Source of the DNA: Agarivorans sp. Toyoura001 | GTDB taxonomy: Bacteria; Pseudomonadota; Gammaproteobacteria; Enterobacterales; Celerinatantimonadaceae | DNA: 64,000 nucleotides | Assembly: GCF_005405585.1 (NCBI RefSeq) | Contig: NZ_BJEQ01000014.1 | Location: 1 to 64,000 of the forward strand | Reading direction: 5' to 3' | In this document: one piece after another, positions 1 to 8,472 of the stretch | Position numbering within the stretch: position 1 is the first letter of the stretch | How the letters are laid out: each line of letters opens with the position of its first letter | Position numbers and translations under genes: made by a program | The notes under the pieces: generated by a model | Seen by the model: only the letters and a program-made list of their open reading frames with translations | What the model was told of the DNA's origin: nothing | Databases searched by the model: none

Positions 1-73
1 TAATAAAGCCTCAGGCCTTACCAACCCTGACATCGTTTCTACATCGCTTTGCAGCGCCGCTTGCCGTGTCAGT
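1..73 (-). other. 5' leader of an rRNA operon (partial, leaves the window)
   Basis: This is inferred to be the transcribed leader of a ribosomal RNA operon running leftwards; the 16S gene would lie outside the window. The inference rests on the rrn P1-like promoter directly upstream and on the bases just after its -10 box, which follow the E. coli rrn P1 start-site pattern (ending in CACTGACACGG). A short open frame starting ATG TCA GGG runs to the window edge on this strand, but no Shine-Dalgarno sequence supports it and the rRNA-leader reading fits better. Confidence 0.6.
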
Positions 74-109
74 GGAGTCGCATTATAGGGATCCGCGCTG
101 GCGGCGCAA
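73..109 (-). promoter_or_regulatory. rrn P1-type promoter, firing leftwards
   Basis: On the minus strand there is a perfect TATAAT (82-87), a 16-base spacer and a TTGCGC -35 box (104-109). The downstream discriminator is GC-rich (GCGACTCC), followed by ACTGACACGG as in E. coli rrn P1 promoters, which puts the start site near 73. An A/T tract around 112-125 sits where an UP element would be. The 16-base spacer and GC-rich discriminator are typical of growth-rate and stringently controlled stable-RNA promoters. Confidence 0.8.
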
Positions 110-346
110 GCGTTTTTTGAAGAAAATCACAGAAATCGAGTTAAGTGTTCAGATAGCAAACAGATTGTGCTTTTTTTAGCTTGATTCGCATGTTCTCAGC
201 TCAATAACTATAGTTTAGTTTTGGCGTTTCGCTATGGTACATGAGTAGCTTCCTCTATATAGAAGCAATAATCTTGTAATTCTTGGTTTACTTCACTGAT
301 GTATTGGATACCATAGCCGCCCTTTTTCCTTTGGAGTCTCTTGCTG
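110..346. other. Intergenic region between rrn promoter and rapA
   Basis: No gene is visible here. The left part is A/T-rich and could hold UP and Fis sites for the rrn promoter; I cannot define individual sites. On the plus strand, TTGATT at 181-186 and TAACTA at 205-210, 18 bases apart, are a weak candidate promoter for rapA. GGAG at 333-336 is the rapA ribosome-binding site. Confidence 0.4.
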
Positions 347-3265
347 ATGTCATTTTCTATCGGCCAACGCTGGATCAGTGATTCAGAATCTGAGTTAGGT
401 TTAGGAACCGTAGTTGCTATGGAAGGCAGAATGGTGACCTTACTGTTCCCAGCCAGTGGTGAGAACCGCTTTTATGCTATGGCCGAAGCACCGGTTACCC
501 GTGTGGTATTTAATGTAGGCGATGATATTACCAGTACCGAAGAATGGTCGATGACTATTACCGAGGTAGAACAAGCAGACGAGCTGATTATTTACCATGG
601 CGTACGCCATGACACTGAAGAAACAGTTCAGCTTCGCGAGATGTTTTTGAGTCACTTCCTTAAGTTTAATAAACCACAGGATCGTTTGTTTGCAGGCCAA
701 GTAGACCGCTTCGATAGTTTTGTGGTCCGTTACCAAACCTTAATTAAGCGTTTTGAACAACAGCAATCAGACCTTAAAGGCTTAATGGGCGGTAAAGTCA
801 GTTTAATTCCTCACCAACTCTATATAGCCAGTGAAGTTGGACGCCGTATATCTCCTCGCGTATTACTGTCTGATGAAGTGGGATTGGGTAAAACCATTGA
901 AGCTGGCCTCATTATCCACCAGCAACTGATTGCAGGTTTGGCTAAGCGAGTGCTCATTGTGGTTCCTGACGCGTTACAGTTTCAATGGTTAATTGAAATG
1001 CTGCGCCGTTTTAACATGCACTTTAGTTTGTTTGACGAAGACCGCTGCATTGAAGCGTATGCAGAAGCAGATAACCCCTTTGAAACTGAACAGCTGGTTT
1101 TATGTAGCTTAAACTTTCTACGAGGTAGCAAGAAACGCTTCGAGCAAGTAGTTGAAGCTGATTGGGATTTGATGATTGTAGACGAAGCTCATCATCTACA
1201 ATGGGACGAAGAAGCACCAAGCCGCGAATACCAAATTATTGAAGCCTTAGCTAAGAAAGTAGCGGGGGTATTGTTACTAACGGCAACGCCTGACCAACTT
1301 GGTCATCAGAGCCACTTTGCACGCTTGCGTTTGCTGGATCCCGACCGTTTTTACGATTACCAAGCCTTTATGGATGAAGAGCAGCAGTATCAACCGGTAG
1401 CAGATGCCGCGCAATCACTATTAAATAGCGCGCCGTTAACTCCTGAGCAAGCGAATAAGCTAACCGAACTACTCACAGAAAACGACATCCAGCCGCTACT
1501 CAGCATTATTAATGATGCTGCATCTAGTTATGAGCAACAGCAACAAGCCCGCGACGAATTGTTGCAGCATTTATTAGATCGCCACGGTACTGGCCGCGTT
1601 CTATTCAGAAACACTCGCAGCGCGATGGAAGGTTTCCCGCTACGCCAATTGGCGAGCTACCCTTTAGGTTTACCTAGTCAGTATCAAACAGCTTTAAAAG
1701 TGCATCAAATGATGCAAGGCAGTAAACCTAGCTCGGCTAACCAGCTGATGTACCCAGAAGAGCTTTATCAGCAATTTGAAGGTGAAGCTGAAGGAGAAGC
1801 GAGTTGGAGCAAATTTGATCCACGAATTGAATGGTTAATAGGCTTCTTACTGGCGCACAAACAAAAGAAAGTACTTCTGATTTGTGCCAAAGCAGCCACA
1901 GCGCTGGCTATTGAAGATGCAGTGCGAACTCGTGAGGGAATCCGCGGTACGGTATTTCACGAAGACATGTCTTTACTTGAGCGCGATAAAGCCGCCGCTT
2001 ACTTTGCTCAAGATGAAGCTGGCGCACAGCTCATGGTATGTTCTGAAATTGGCTCGGAAGGTCGTAACTTTCAGTTTGCCCACCATATTGTGTTATTCGA
2101 CTTACCCACTAATCCCGACTTACTTGAACAACGGATTGGTCGCTTAGATCGCATTGGTCAGCAGAATGATATTCAGATCCATGTACCTTATTTACAAGGC
2201 ACACCTCAGCAAACCTTATTACGCTGGTACCACGAAGGTTTAAACGCTTTCGAACAAACTTGCCCTGCCGGGTCGATTATTTACTCTGAGTTCGGTGAAA
2301 GCTTAATGGGTTTGTTGGCACAAAATGAGCCAGACGAAGCTGAATTGAATCAGCTAATTAGTGAAACCGCAAAACGCTATCATGCAGTAAAACAAAAACT
2401 GGATGCTGGCCGTGATCGATTATTAGAAATTCATTCTAGTGGCGGTAATAAAGCGGCTGAGTTGATTGAAAAAATTCAAGCGGCAGAACAAGATCCTCAT
2501 TTTGTTACCTTTAGCTTACGTCTCTTTGACACGATTGGGATCAACCAAGATGATAAAGGCGAAAATGCTCTAGTGCTTCACGCTAGCGAACAAATGATAG
2601 TTCCTACACTTAATGGCTTACCGGAAGACGGTTGTACCATTACTTACGACAGAGATACCGCGTTAAGCCGAGATGAAATTCAGCTGATGTCTTGGGAGCA
2701 CCCTTTATTACAAAGTTGTATCGATACCATTTTGGGCGCCGATTTAGGTACCACCTCGGTAGCGCTACTTAAAAACCGCGCGCTACCCGTAGGTAGTTTA
2801 TTTGTAGAAGGGATCTTTGTAATAGAAACCAGTGCCCCCGCTGAATACCAAATTGAACGCTACCTACCCGCAACGCCGGTACGCATTCTGCTTGATAAAA
2901 ACGGTGGAAACTTATCTAACAATGTGAGCTTTGAGCAATTTAACCAGCAGCTTTCGGCGGTAAATCGCCATTTAGCGGCCAAATTGATTAGCGCCTCTCA
3001 AGCACAAATTCATCCTTTGTTAGCGCAAGCCAATGAACTTGCTCAACAGCAACTTTCTGAAGTGGTTGATAACGCAAGCCAAAGCATGCAACAAAGCTTA
3101 AATGCAGAGCTGGAACGCTTAGAGGCATTAAGTGCGGTTAATCCAAGCATTCGCCAAGATGAGTTGAATACCTTACGCGAACTGCGTGATAACGCAGGCA
3201 ATTACCTGCAAAAAGCCCAAGTAAAACTGGACGCTTTGCGAGTGATTCTGGTGTCACACAACTAG
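347..3265 (+). CDS. rapA: RNA polymerase-associated ATPase RapA
   Basis: RapA is a Swi2/Snf2-type ATPase that binds RNA polymerase and helps recycle it after transcription. The 972-residue product has the family's usual length (E. coli 968). Visible motifs are the N-terminal [15 protein letters not shown] stretch, Walker A DEVGLGKT (residues 176-183), the DEAH box (279-282) and a second helicase lobe with GSEGRNFQ and [10 protein letters not shown]. The frame is open from TTG 341, but ATG 347 gives the MSFSIGQRW start that aligns with E. coli MPFTLGQRW and lies about 10 bases after GGAG. rluA follows, as in E. coli, but a terminator separates them. Confidence 0.97.
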   Translation: MSFSIGQRWISDSESELGLGTVVAMEGRMVTLLFPASGENRFYAMAEAPVTRVVFNVGDDITSTEEWSMTITEVEQADELIIYHGVRHDTEETVQLREMFLSHFLKFNKPQDRLFAGQVDRFDSFVVRYQTLIKRFEQQQSDLKGLMGGKVSLIPHQLYIASEVGRRISPRVLLSDEVGLGKTIEAGLIIHQQLIAGLAKRVLIVVPDALQFQWLIEMLRRFNMHFSLFDEDRCIEAYAEADNPFETEQLVLCSLNFLRGSKKRFEQVVEADWDLMIVDEAHHLQWDEEAPSREYQIIEALAKKVAGVLLLTATPDQLGHQSHFARLRLLDPDRFYDYQAFMDEEQQYQPVADAAQSLLNSAPLTPEQANKLTELLTENDIQPLLSIINDAASSYEQQQQARDELLQHLLDRHGTGRVLFRNTRSAMEGFPLRQLASYPLGLPSQYQTALKVHQMMQGSKPSSANQLMYPEELYQQFEGEAEGEASWSKFDPRIEWLIGFLLAHKQKKVLLICAKAATALAIEDAVRTREGIRGTVFHEDMSLLERDKAAAYFAQDEAGAQLMVCSEIGSEGRNFQFAHHIVLFDLPTNPDLLEQRIGRLDRIGQQNDIQIHVPYLQGTPQQTLLRWYHEGLNAFEQTCPAGSIIYSEFGESLMGLLAQNEPDEAELNQLISETAKRYHAVKQKLDAGRDRLLEIHSSGGNKAAELIEKIQAAEQDPHFVTFSLRLFDTIGINQDDKGENALVLHASEQMIVPTLNGLPEDGCTITYDRDTALSRDEIQLMSWEHPLLQSCIDTILGADLGTTSVALLKNRALPVGSLFVEGIFVIETSAPAEYQIERYLPATPVRILLDKNGGNLSNNVSFEQFNQQLSAVNRHLAAKLISASQAQIHPLLAQANELAQQQLSEVVDNASQSMQQSLNAELERLEALSAVNPSIRQDELNTLRELRDNAGNYLQKAQVKLDALRVILVSHN

Positions 3266-3293
3266 TTAGTCGATTTTCTATTTTATTTTCTCC

Positions 3294-3326
3294 AAGGCCT
3301 TAGCTTACACTAAGGCCTTATTTTTT
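3294..3326 (+). terminator. Rho-independent terminator after rapA
   Basis: A perfect 10-bp stem (AAGGCCTTAG with CTAAGGCCTT, 6-base loop) is followed by ATTTTTT. It ends just before rluA, so rluA probably has its own promoter or depends on read-through. Confidence 0.85.
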
Positions 3327-3338
3327 AGAGCTGTAGCT

Positions 3339-3989
3339 ATGCCTGATTTTGTTTATCGTCCGCCAATGTCTCCCTATTTTAGTGTTGTATACAAAGACGA
3401 CGCAGTGATTGTATTTAATAAGGCGAGTGGTTTGTTATCGGTACCCGGTCGCCTTGAGAAAGACAGTTTATGGCATCGCGCACAGCGGGTGTGGCCAGAT
3501 GCAAAAGTGGTACATCGCTTAGACATGGCAACCTCAGGCTTAATTGTTATGGCACTGGGGAAACCCGCGCAAAGCCACTTAAGCCGGCAGTTTCAACAGC
3601 GACGAACCACTAAAACCTATTACGCAGAAATATTTGGTCACCCAGAACACAGTAATGGCGAAGTTAACTTACCCTTACGCTGTGACTGGCCAAATCGTCC
3701 CAAACAAATTGTCGATTATGAGCAGGGCAAAGAGGCGCTCACTCATTGGCAAGTCATTGAGCAGCGAGAGCAAAGTAGTTTGGTCGAGCTTAAGCCGATT
3801 ACCGGCCGGACCCATCAGTTAAGAGTTCATATGCAGCAAATTAATTGCCCCATTATTGGTGATGCCTTTTATGCTAATCAGCAAGCTAAAAATTTGAGTG
3901 AGCGCTTACATTTACATGCCGCCAAGCTTGGCTTTTTCCACCCTGATACAGAGCAATTTATGGAATTTGAATGCGCGCCACCGTTTTAG
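3339..3989 (+). CDS. rluA: Dual-specificity 23S rRNA/tRNA pseudouridine synthase RluA
   Basis: RluA converts U746 of 23S rRNA and U32 of several tRNAs to pseudouridine. The 216-residue protein matches the short RluA form (E. coli 219), with no S4 domain. The catalytic motif HRLDMATSG is present with Asp62, and the later PITGRTHQLRVH signature of the RluA/RsuA families follows. The N-terminal PPMSPYFSVVYKDD stretch is typical of RluA rather than RluC or RluD. It lies directly downstream of rapA, the same order as in E. coli. Confidence 0.95.
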   Translation: MPDFVYRPPMSPYFSVVYKDDAVIVFNKASGLLSVPGRLEKDSLWHRAQRVWPDAKVVHRLDMATSGLIVMALGKPAQSHLSRQFQQRRTTKTYYAEIFGHPEHSNGEVNLPLRCDWPNRPKQIVDYEQGKEALTHWQVIEQREQSSLVELKPITGRTHQLRVHMQQINCPIIGDAFYANQQAKNLSERLHLHAAKLGFFHPDTEQFMEFECAPPF

Positions 3990-4051
3990 TTAAAGCTTAC
4001 GCCTAGTGTGTCCGATACATAAGTATTAACTTGGCCAAGGAATCGTTTATC

Positions 4052-4828
4052 GTGCAAATTGTTAAGCTTTGCGTGCTCACCAGCTTATTGGCGATAAATG
4101 GAGTATGGGCTCAAGTTCAATCTCAAGATTTTTCACACTGGCAGGTCAATGGCGAGCTTAAGACGCTTGACGTAGAGCAACAACAATTTGTTAGCCTATG
4201 GCTAGAAGAAGAAACACCTCAAAAACGCGGCACAGTAATTCTGCTACCCGATTGGGGTGTATCACCTAGCGCACCCAATAGTGTTGATTCACTCCGCCAA
4301 GCGCTACCAAAACTCGGCTGGGAAACGGGTGCTGTTCTACCTCCTGCTCCTATGCAAGGTTTAATGCAGCAAATAGAAGCTGAGGACACCGAACAACAGC
4401 AGCAATACAAAAAAAACCTACAAGCGGTAATAGAGGCAGCCAAGCAAAATCAACAAGAACAATTTGGTTTTCAGGTGATTGTTGCCCAGGGGGTAATGGG
4501 CGCATGGTTGGTCGAGTTATTGTCTCAGCAGCAACTGACTCCGCCAGATGGTTTAGTGCTAATCAGTGCCTACTACCCAAACCAACAACTCAACAAAAAG
4601 CTGGCAGAACAAACTGCCAAGCTGCCTATCCCAGTATTAGATATTTACGCAGAGCAGTATAACCAATGGCAACAACATGCACGGGAACTAAGGCTAACCG
4701 CCAGTAATAAAAATCAAAAACTAAACTACCGACAAACACACCTGCCTGCCACCGCCGACAACGAGCCGAATAGTGCGAAGTTAAACAAAACCGTTTACGG
4801 ATGGTTTAGCTCTTTAGGCTGGTACTAG
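4052..4828 (+). CDS. DUF3530 family exported protein, alpha/beta-hydrolase-like
   Basis: The product has a clear signal peptide (hydrophobic LCVLTSLLAINGVWA, cleavage after AQA-like WAQ) and a body resembling DUF3530, a family with an alpha/beta-hydrolase-like fold. A beta-strand and turn (GTVILLPDWG) resembles the start of that fold. I see no GxSxG nucleophile elbow; the equivalent place reads AQGVMGAW, so it may not be an active hydrolase. The GTG at 4052 is preferred over TTG at 4031 because AAGGAA lies nine bases before it and the signal peptide then starts correctly. Function is unknown. Confidence 0.75.
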   Translation: MQIVKLCVLTSLLAINGVWAQVQSQDFSHWQVNGELKTLDVEQQQFVSLWLEEETPQKRGTVILLPDWGVSPSAPNSVDSLRQALPKLGWETGAVLPPAPMQGLMQQIEAEDTEQQQQYKKNLQAVIEAAKQNQQEQFGFQVIVAQGVMGAWLVELLSQQQLTPPDGLVLISAYYPNQQLNKKLAEQTAKLPIPVLDIYAEQYNQWQQHARELRLTASNKNQKLNYRQTHLPATADNEPNSAKLNKTVYGWFSSLGWY

Positions 4829-4896
4829 CCGCAAGTAGTCGCAGCCAGCGCTTATTGGTAAGCTTAAGCACAAAGAACCTACGTTGATGCTTAAAC

Positions 4897-5853
4897 ATGA
4901 AAATTGTATTTTTAGACCGTCTTACTCTTTCCAACAACATTAAACTTAGCCGTCCACAATTCTCCCATCAATGGCATGAATACCCACGCAGCACCTCGCA
5001 ACAAGTATTAGAGCGGGCCAATGATGCCGACATCATTATCGTGAATAAAGTGCAATTAAACAGGCAGTTGTTAGAGCAATTACCCCAGCTCAAAATGATT
5101 ACAGTAGCCGCCACCGGCACCAACAACGTAGACCTACACGCCGCTAAAGAACTAAACATTGTGGTTTCAAATGTGAGAGATTACGCATCGCAAAGCATTG
5201 CCGAACACAGCCTAGCGTTAATGTTTAATCTAAGACGCAACCTATTGGCTTATCATCAGGCAATTCAACAAGGGCGCTGGCAGCAATCTCAACAGTTCTG
5301 CTTTTTTGACTATCCGATAGATAACTTAGCGGGTCAAACGCTACTGGTAATAGGCGCTGGAAACCTTGGCCAAGCCACTGCAGAGTTAGCCAGTAATATT
5401 GGCATGAAGGTGATCTTTGCAGAGCACAAAAACAAACAGCCTAGGCCGGGAAGAGTGGACTTTAACCAGGCACTTTCTTGTGCCGATGTGATCAGTATTC
5501 ACTGCCCCTTAACTCCGCAAACTCAAGATTTGATCGATGAACCAGAGTTTTTGTTAATGAAGAAGAATGCATTGTTAATTAATACCGCACGCGGCGGCAT
5601 AGTAAATGAGCAGGCCTTATTGCTGGCCCTTCAAAATAAACAAATAGCAGGTGCTGCTAGCGATGTATCGGAATCAGAGCCCCCTAAGGCCGATAGCCCT
5701 TTGTTACAAGCAATGCACTTAAACAATTTTATAATGAGCCCTCATATAGGCTGGGCCAGTCAACAAAACATGCAAATGTTGGCCGACCAACTCATTGGCA
5801 ATATAGATGCCTTTGCCGCTGGCCAAGCCCGTCATCAAGTATTCCCTGATTAA
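4897..5853 (+). CDS. D-2-hydroxyacid dehydrogenase (glycerate/hydroxypyruvate type)
   Basis: This is an NAD(P)-dependent D-2-hydroxyacid dehydrogenase of 318 residues. The nucleotide-binding motif is GAGNLGQ (around 150), and the catalytic triad is visible as Arg in NTARGGIV, Glu in SESEPP and His in SPHIGWAS. The N-terminus MKIVFLDRLTL and the ATGTNNVD motif resemble glycerate dehydrogenase HprA, but substrate cannot be fixed from sequence. Its stop codon shares TTAA with the stop of djlA on the other strand. Confidence 0.9.
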   Translation: MKIVFLDRLTLSNNIKLSRPQFSHQWHEYPRSTSQQVLERANDADIIIVNKVQLNRQLLEQLPQLKMITVAATGTNNVDLHAAKELNIVVSNVRDYASQSIAEHSLALMFNLRRNLLAYHQAIQQGRWQQSQQFCFFDYPIDNLAGQTLLVIGAGNLGQATAELASNIGMKVIFAEHKNKQPRPGRVDFNQALSCADVISIHCPLTPQTQDLIDEPEFLLMKKNALLINTARGGIVNEQALLLALQNKQIAGAASDVSESEPPKADSPLLQAMHLNNFIMSPHIGWASQQNMQMLADQLIGNIDAFAAGQARHQVFPD

Positions 5854-6653
5854 GCCGCTTTTCGTTGCTGCTTAACCAGTTCGTAAGCTTGCTGAATATC
5901 TTGAGTTCGCTGCTTAGCAAGCTCCATCATCTCGGGCGGTAAACCTTTGGCTACCAGTTTATCGGGGTGATGCTGAGTCATCAATTTACGATAGGCTCGC
6001 TTAAGTTGTTGGTCACTATCCTCAGCACTTACACCCAATATTTGATAAGCCTCTTCTAGCTGTTTAGCAGAGCTTTGTGTGCTATGACGTTGACCGCCGC
6101 CATGACGATGAAATTTAAGCTCGGCTTCCCAGCGCGATATCATTGCTTGCAACTCTTGCTCTGAGAAACCCAACGCTAGCGCAACTCGTTCCAACAAAGC
6201 ATGTTCACTGTCGTCAATCACGCCATCGGCAAATACGCCCTGTAATTGAATTTCCATAAACATTTGCAATAAATCTCGGCGGCCGTTTACTGCGGCAACA
6301 AAACGAGACACTTGCTCTTCTAGCGGGAAATCAGAATCTTTCCCTTGGCGAAATGCTTCTTGCGCCTGGCGACGAGCTTCACCTTGCAAGCGCATTTGAT
6401 CCATTAAAAAGTTAGCTACCTGAATTTCTTGCTGAGTAACTACACCTTTGGATTTGGCAATATGCCCAAGTACTGCAAAAGTGGAAAATAGAAACTCTTG
6501 CTGAGCGGCCTGGCTATTAGCAGCAGAAAAAACAAAGTTTCCGCCCACTGCTTTATCAAAACGATGACCAAGCCATAAGCCGAGTATGGCCCCAAAAACA
6601 TTGCCAAATAGGAAGCCAAAAAATACCCCTAATACCTTTCCCCAAACGCGCAT
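5850..6653 (-). CDS. djlA: Membrane-anchored DnaJ-like co-chaperone DjlA
   Basis: DjlA is a type III J-protein that stimulates DnaK at the inner membrane. The 267-residue product has one glycine-rich N-terminal transmembrane helix (residues 5-30) of the kind that dimerises in E. coli DjlA. A TerB-like acidic helical domain follows (about 50-180), and a C-terminal J domain carries the HPD motif (HHPDK). It lies between rluA and lptD as in E. coli, here with murU-amgK added upstream in the same direction. The 2-base gap after murU suggests co-transcription. Confidence 0.95.
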   Translation of the reverse strand: MRVWGKVLGVFFGFLFGNVFGAILGLWLGHRFDKAVGGNFVFSAANSQAAQQEFLFSTFAVLGHIAKSKGVVTQQEIQVANFLMDQMRLQGEARRQAQEAFRQGKDSDFPLEEQVSRFVAAVNGRRDLLQMFMEIQLQGVFADGVIDDSEHALLERVALALGFSEQELQAMISRWEAELKFHRHGGGQRHSTQSSAKQLEEAYQILGVSAEDSDQQLKRAYRKLMTQHHPDKLVAKGLPPEMMELAKQRTQDIQQAYELVKQQRKAA

Positions 6654-6655
6654 AG

Positions 6656-7348
6656 TTAATCTCTGTTATTGGTTAAATGTTTATCTAGTTCTTTCAGTCG
6701 CTGCGGAGTACCCACATCAACCCAGTGTCCGTGTTGTAAGTGACCACTTACACGCTGCTTTTTCATGGCTTTGCGTAACATAGGAGCGAGCGCTTGCTTA
6801 CCCTCTGCTGCATCTTCAAAAAAACACTGTTGATAGATAGCCACACCACTAAAGGTGAACTCTGGTGTATCTAGCACTTTGCCATTGTTAAGGCTGAAAT
6901 CTCCAGTCAAATTATGCGCTGGGTTCGCTACCAAATACAAATAAGCATCAGCATCAACATCAACATCAAGTGCAGTATTTTGGCAAAGCGTGCGATAATC
7001 CCAATCGTTCCATACATCACCGTTGATCACCAAAAATTGTTTACTGACGATTAAGGGGAGTGCATTAACAATTCCGCCGGCGGTTTCTAATGCAGCGACT
7101 TCGTGGCTATACAAAATCTCTATTCCCCAGCGCTGACCATCTCCTACACTTGCTTCTATTTGCTCTCCCAAATAGGCGGTGTTGATAACAATTTTGCTTA
7201 TCCCTGCCCTAACCAATTTATCAATGTGCCATTCAATTAAGGATTTGCCTGCTACTTTTAGCAATGGCTTTGGGCAGTTATCAGTAAGTGGTCGCATTCG
7301 CTCGCCCCGCCCCGCCGCCAAAATCATCGCGGTTTTAATCTGACTCAT
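6656..7348 (-). CDS. murU: N-acetylmuramate alpha-1-phosphate uridylyltransferase MurU
   Basis: MurU makes UDP-MurNAc from MurNAc-1-phosphate and UTP in the peptidoglycan recycling route that bypasses de novo synthesis and fosfomycin action. The nucleotidyltransferase signature LAAGRGERMRPLT near the N-terminus, the PKPLL motif and the INGDVW metal-binding Asp are all visible. Length (230) matches Pseudomonas MurU. The start ATG overlaps the amgK stop codon by four bases (ATGA), indicating translational coupling. A general sugar-nucleotidyltransferase role is the alternative, but the amgK partner makes MurU much more likely. Confidence 0.9.
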   Translation of the reverse strand: MSQIKTAMILAAGRGERMRPLTDNCPKPLLKVAGKSLIEWHIDKLVRAGISKIVINTAYLGEQIEASVGDGQRWGIEILYSHEVAALETAGGIVNALPLIVSKQFLVINGDVWNDWDYRTLCQNTALDVDVDADAYLYLVANPAHNLTGDFSLNNGKVLDTPEFTFSGVAIYQQCFFEDAAEGKQALAPMLRKAMKKQRVSGHLQHGHWVDVGTPQRLKELDKHLTNNRD

Positions 7349-8325
7349 TGTTTAAACCCTTCAGATATGGGCTTTAGCCACTGATTAAACTTAGCTAACT
7401 CAGGATAGCGAGCACTTACTTGCATAACGTAATTAAGGGTTTGTGGAATAGCCGCTCGGTAAGCTGTTTTACCGTCACGGTGATCTAAGCGACAGAAAAT
7501 ACCAATCGCTTTGAGGTGTCTTTGTAAACCGGTTAAATCAAACCATCGTTGCCATTGTTCTGCACTAACATCTTGCTTAAAATTAGCTTTAATTGTCTGG
7601 TAGAGCGCTAGATTTAAGCCATCAACTAATGGCTCTGGCCATGCAATGTAACAATCCCTTAGCAGTGAAACCACATCGTAGCTAACAGGCCCCCACACCA
7701 TATCTTGAAAATCTATCATCACCATTTGTTGCTTATGCAGCATCAGGTTACGACTATGGAAATCACGATGCATCGGCACATAGGGCTGCTCTAAAATCGC
7801 TCGGCTGACGGAATCACATAACTCATCCCAAGCAGCGCTGTCTTGCCAACCTTCAGCTAAGCACAACTCTTTTCCGGCAAACCACTCAGCAAATATATCT
7901 AACTCTCGCTGGATAAACGCCCGGTCAAATGTGTCTAATTCCGCCAAATCAGAGCGTTTAACTGTTTGTAAGTGAACGATTAAATCAAGTGCTTGTCTAT
8001 AAAGTTGCTGAGCAGAGTCTTGATTAAGCTGATCTTCTAACATGCTAGAGCCAAGATCCTCGATACAGAGAAAGCCGTCATCGAAGTTTGCCGCTAGCAC
8101 CTTAGGTGCGGCAATACCTTGATCGCATAGCGCTTTAGCCAGCGCAACAAACTGTTGATTTTTTTCTGTGCTGGGCGGTGCATCTACAGCAATCGCTGTT
8201 TCACCCGTTTTTAAGGTGAAGCGAAAATAACGTCGAAAGCTGGCGTCACCACTTATCATCGTTAACTGAGGAGGTACAATGTGTAAGGTTTTTGACAGCC
8301 ATTGCTGTAAAGCAGATTCGCGCAC
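7345..8325 (-). CDS. amgK: Anomeric N-acetylmuramate/N-acetylglucosamine kinase AmgK
   Basis: AmgK phosphorylates MurNAc (and GlcNAc) at C1, the step before MurU. The 326-residue protein belongs to the aminoglycoside phosphotransferase/kinase fold: catalytic loop MHRDFHSRNLM and metal-binding IDFQDMVWGP are present. It begins at GTG 8325 with AGGT six bases upstream. The amgK-murU pair next to lptD-surA-pdxA-rsmA is also the arrangement in Pseudomonas, which supports the assignment. lptD is divergent, with a 147-base intergenic region between. Confidence 0.9.
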   Translation of the reverse strand: MRESALQQWLSKTLHIVPPQLTMISGDASFRRYFRFTLKTGETAIAVDAPPSTEKNQQFVALAKALCDQGIAAPKVLAANFDDGFLCIEDLGSSMLEDQLNQDSAQQLYRQALDLIVHLQTVKRSDLAELDTFDRAFIQRELDIFAEWFAGKELCLAEGWQDSAAWDELCDSVSRAILEQPYVPMHRDFHSRNLMLHKQQMVMIDFQDMVWGPVSYDVVSLLRDCYIAWPEPLVDGLNLALYQTIKANFKQDVSAEQWQRWFDLTGLQRHLKAIGIFCRLDHRDGKTAYRAAIPQTLNYVMQVSARYPELAKFNQWLKPISEGFKQ

Positions 8326-8366
8326 TAAATTACCTATAATTTCTTATACTAATAGCAGCCTTTAAA

Positions 8367-8404
8367 TAGCCGCTCACCAATAAATCCAGTATTATAAGCG
8401 GCTA
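8367..8404. repeat. Inverted repeat between amgK and lptD
   Basis: TAGCCGCT (8367-8374) and AGCGGCTA (8397-8404) are exact inverted copies 22 bases apart in the divergent intergenic region. The separation could suit a dyad operator or a weak hairpin in either leader. No family of regulator is recognised. Confidence 0.4.
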
Positions 8405-8472
8405 ACTTTAACCACAGAATTCATTAAGCACAACGTTGAAGTCTCGCGCTTGGAATTTGTTTATATCAGGGA

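Noticed and set aside
1-85. Protein-like open frame on the minus strand at the left edge
   Set aside because: The only ATG is very close to the edge, no Shine-Dalgarno is present, and the sequence matches an rRNA promoter and leader.
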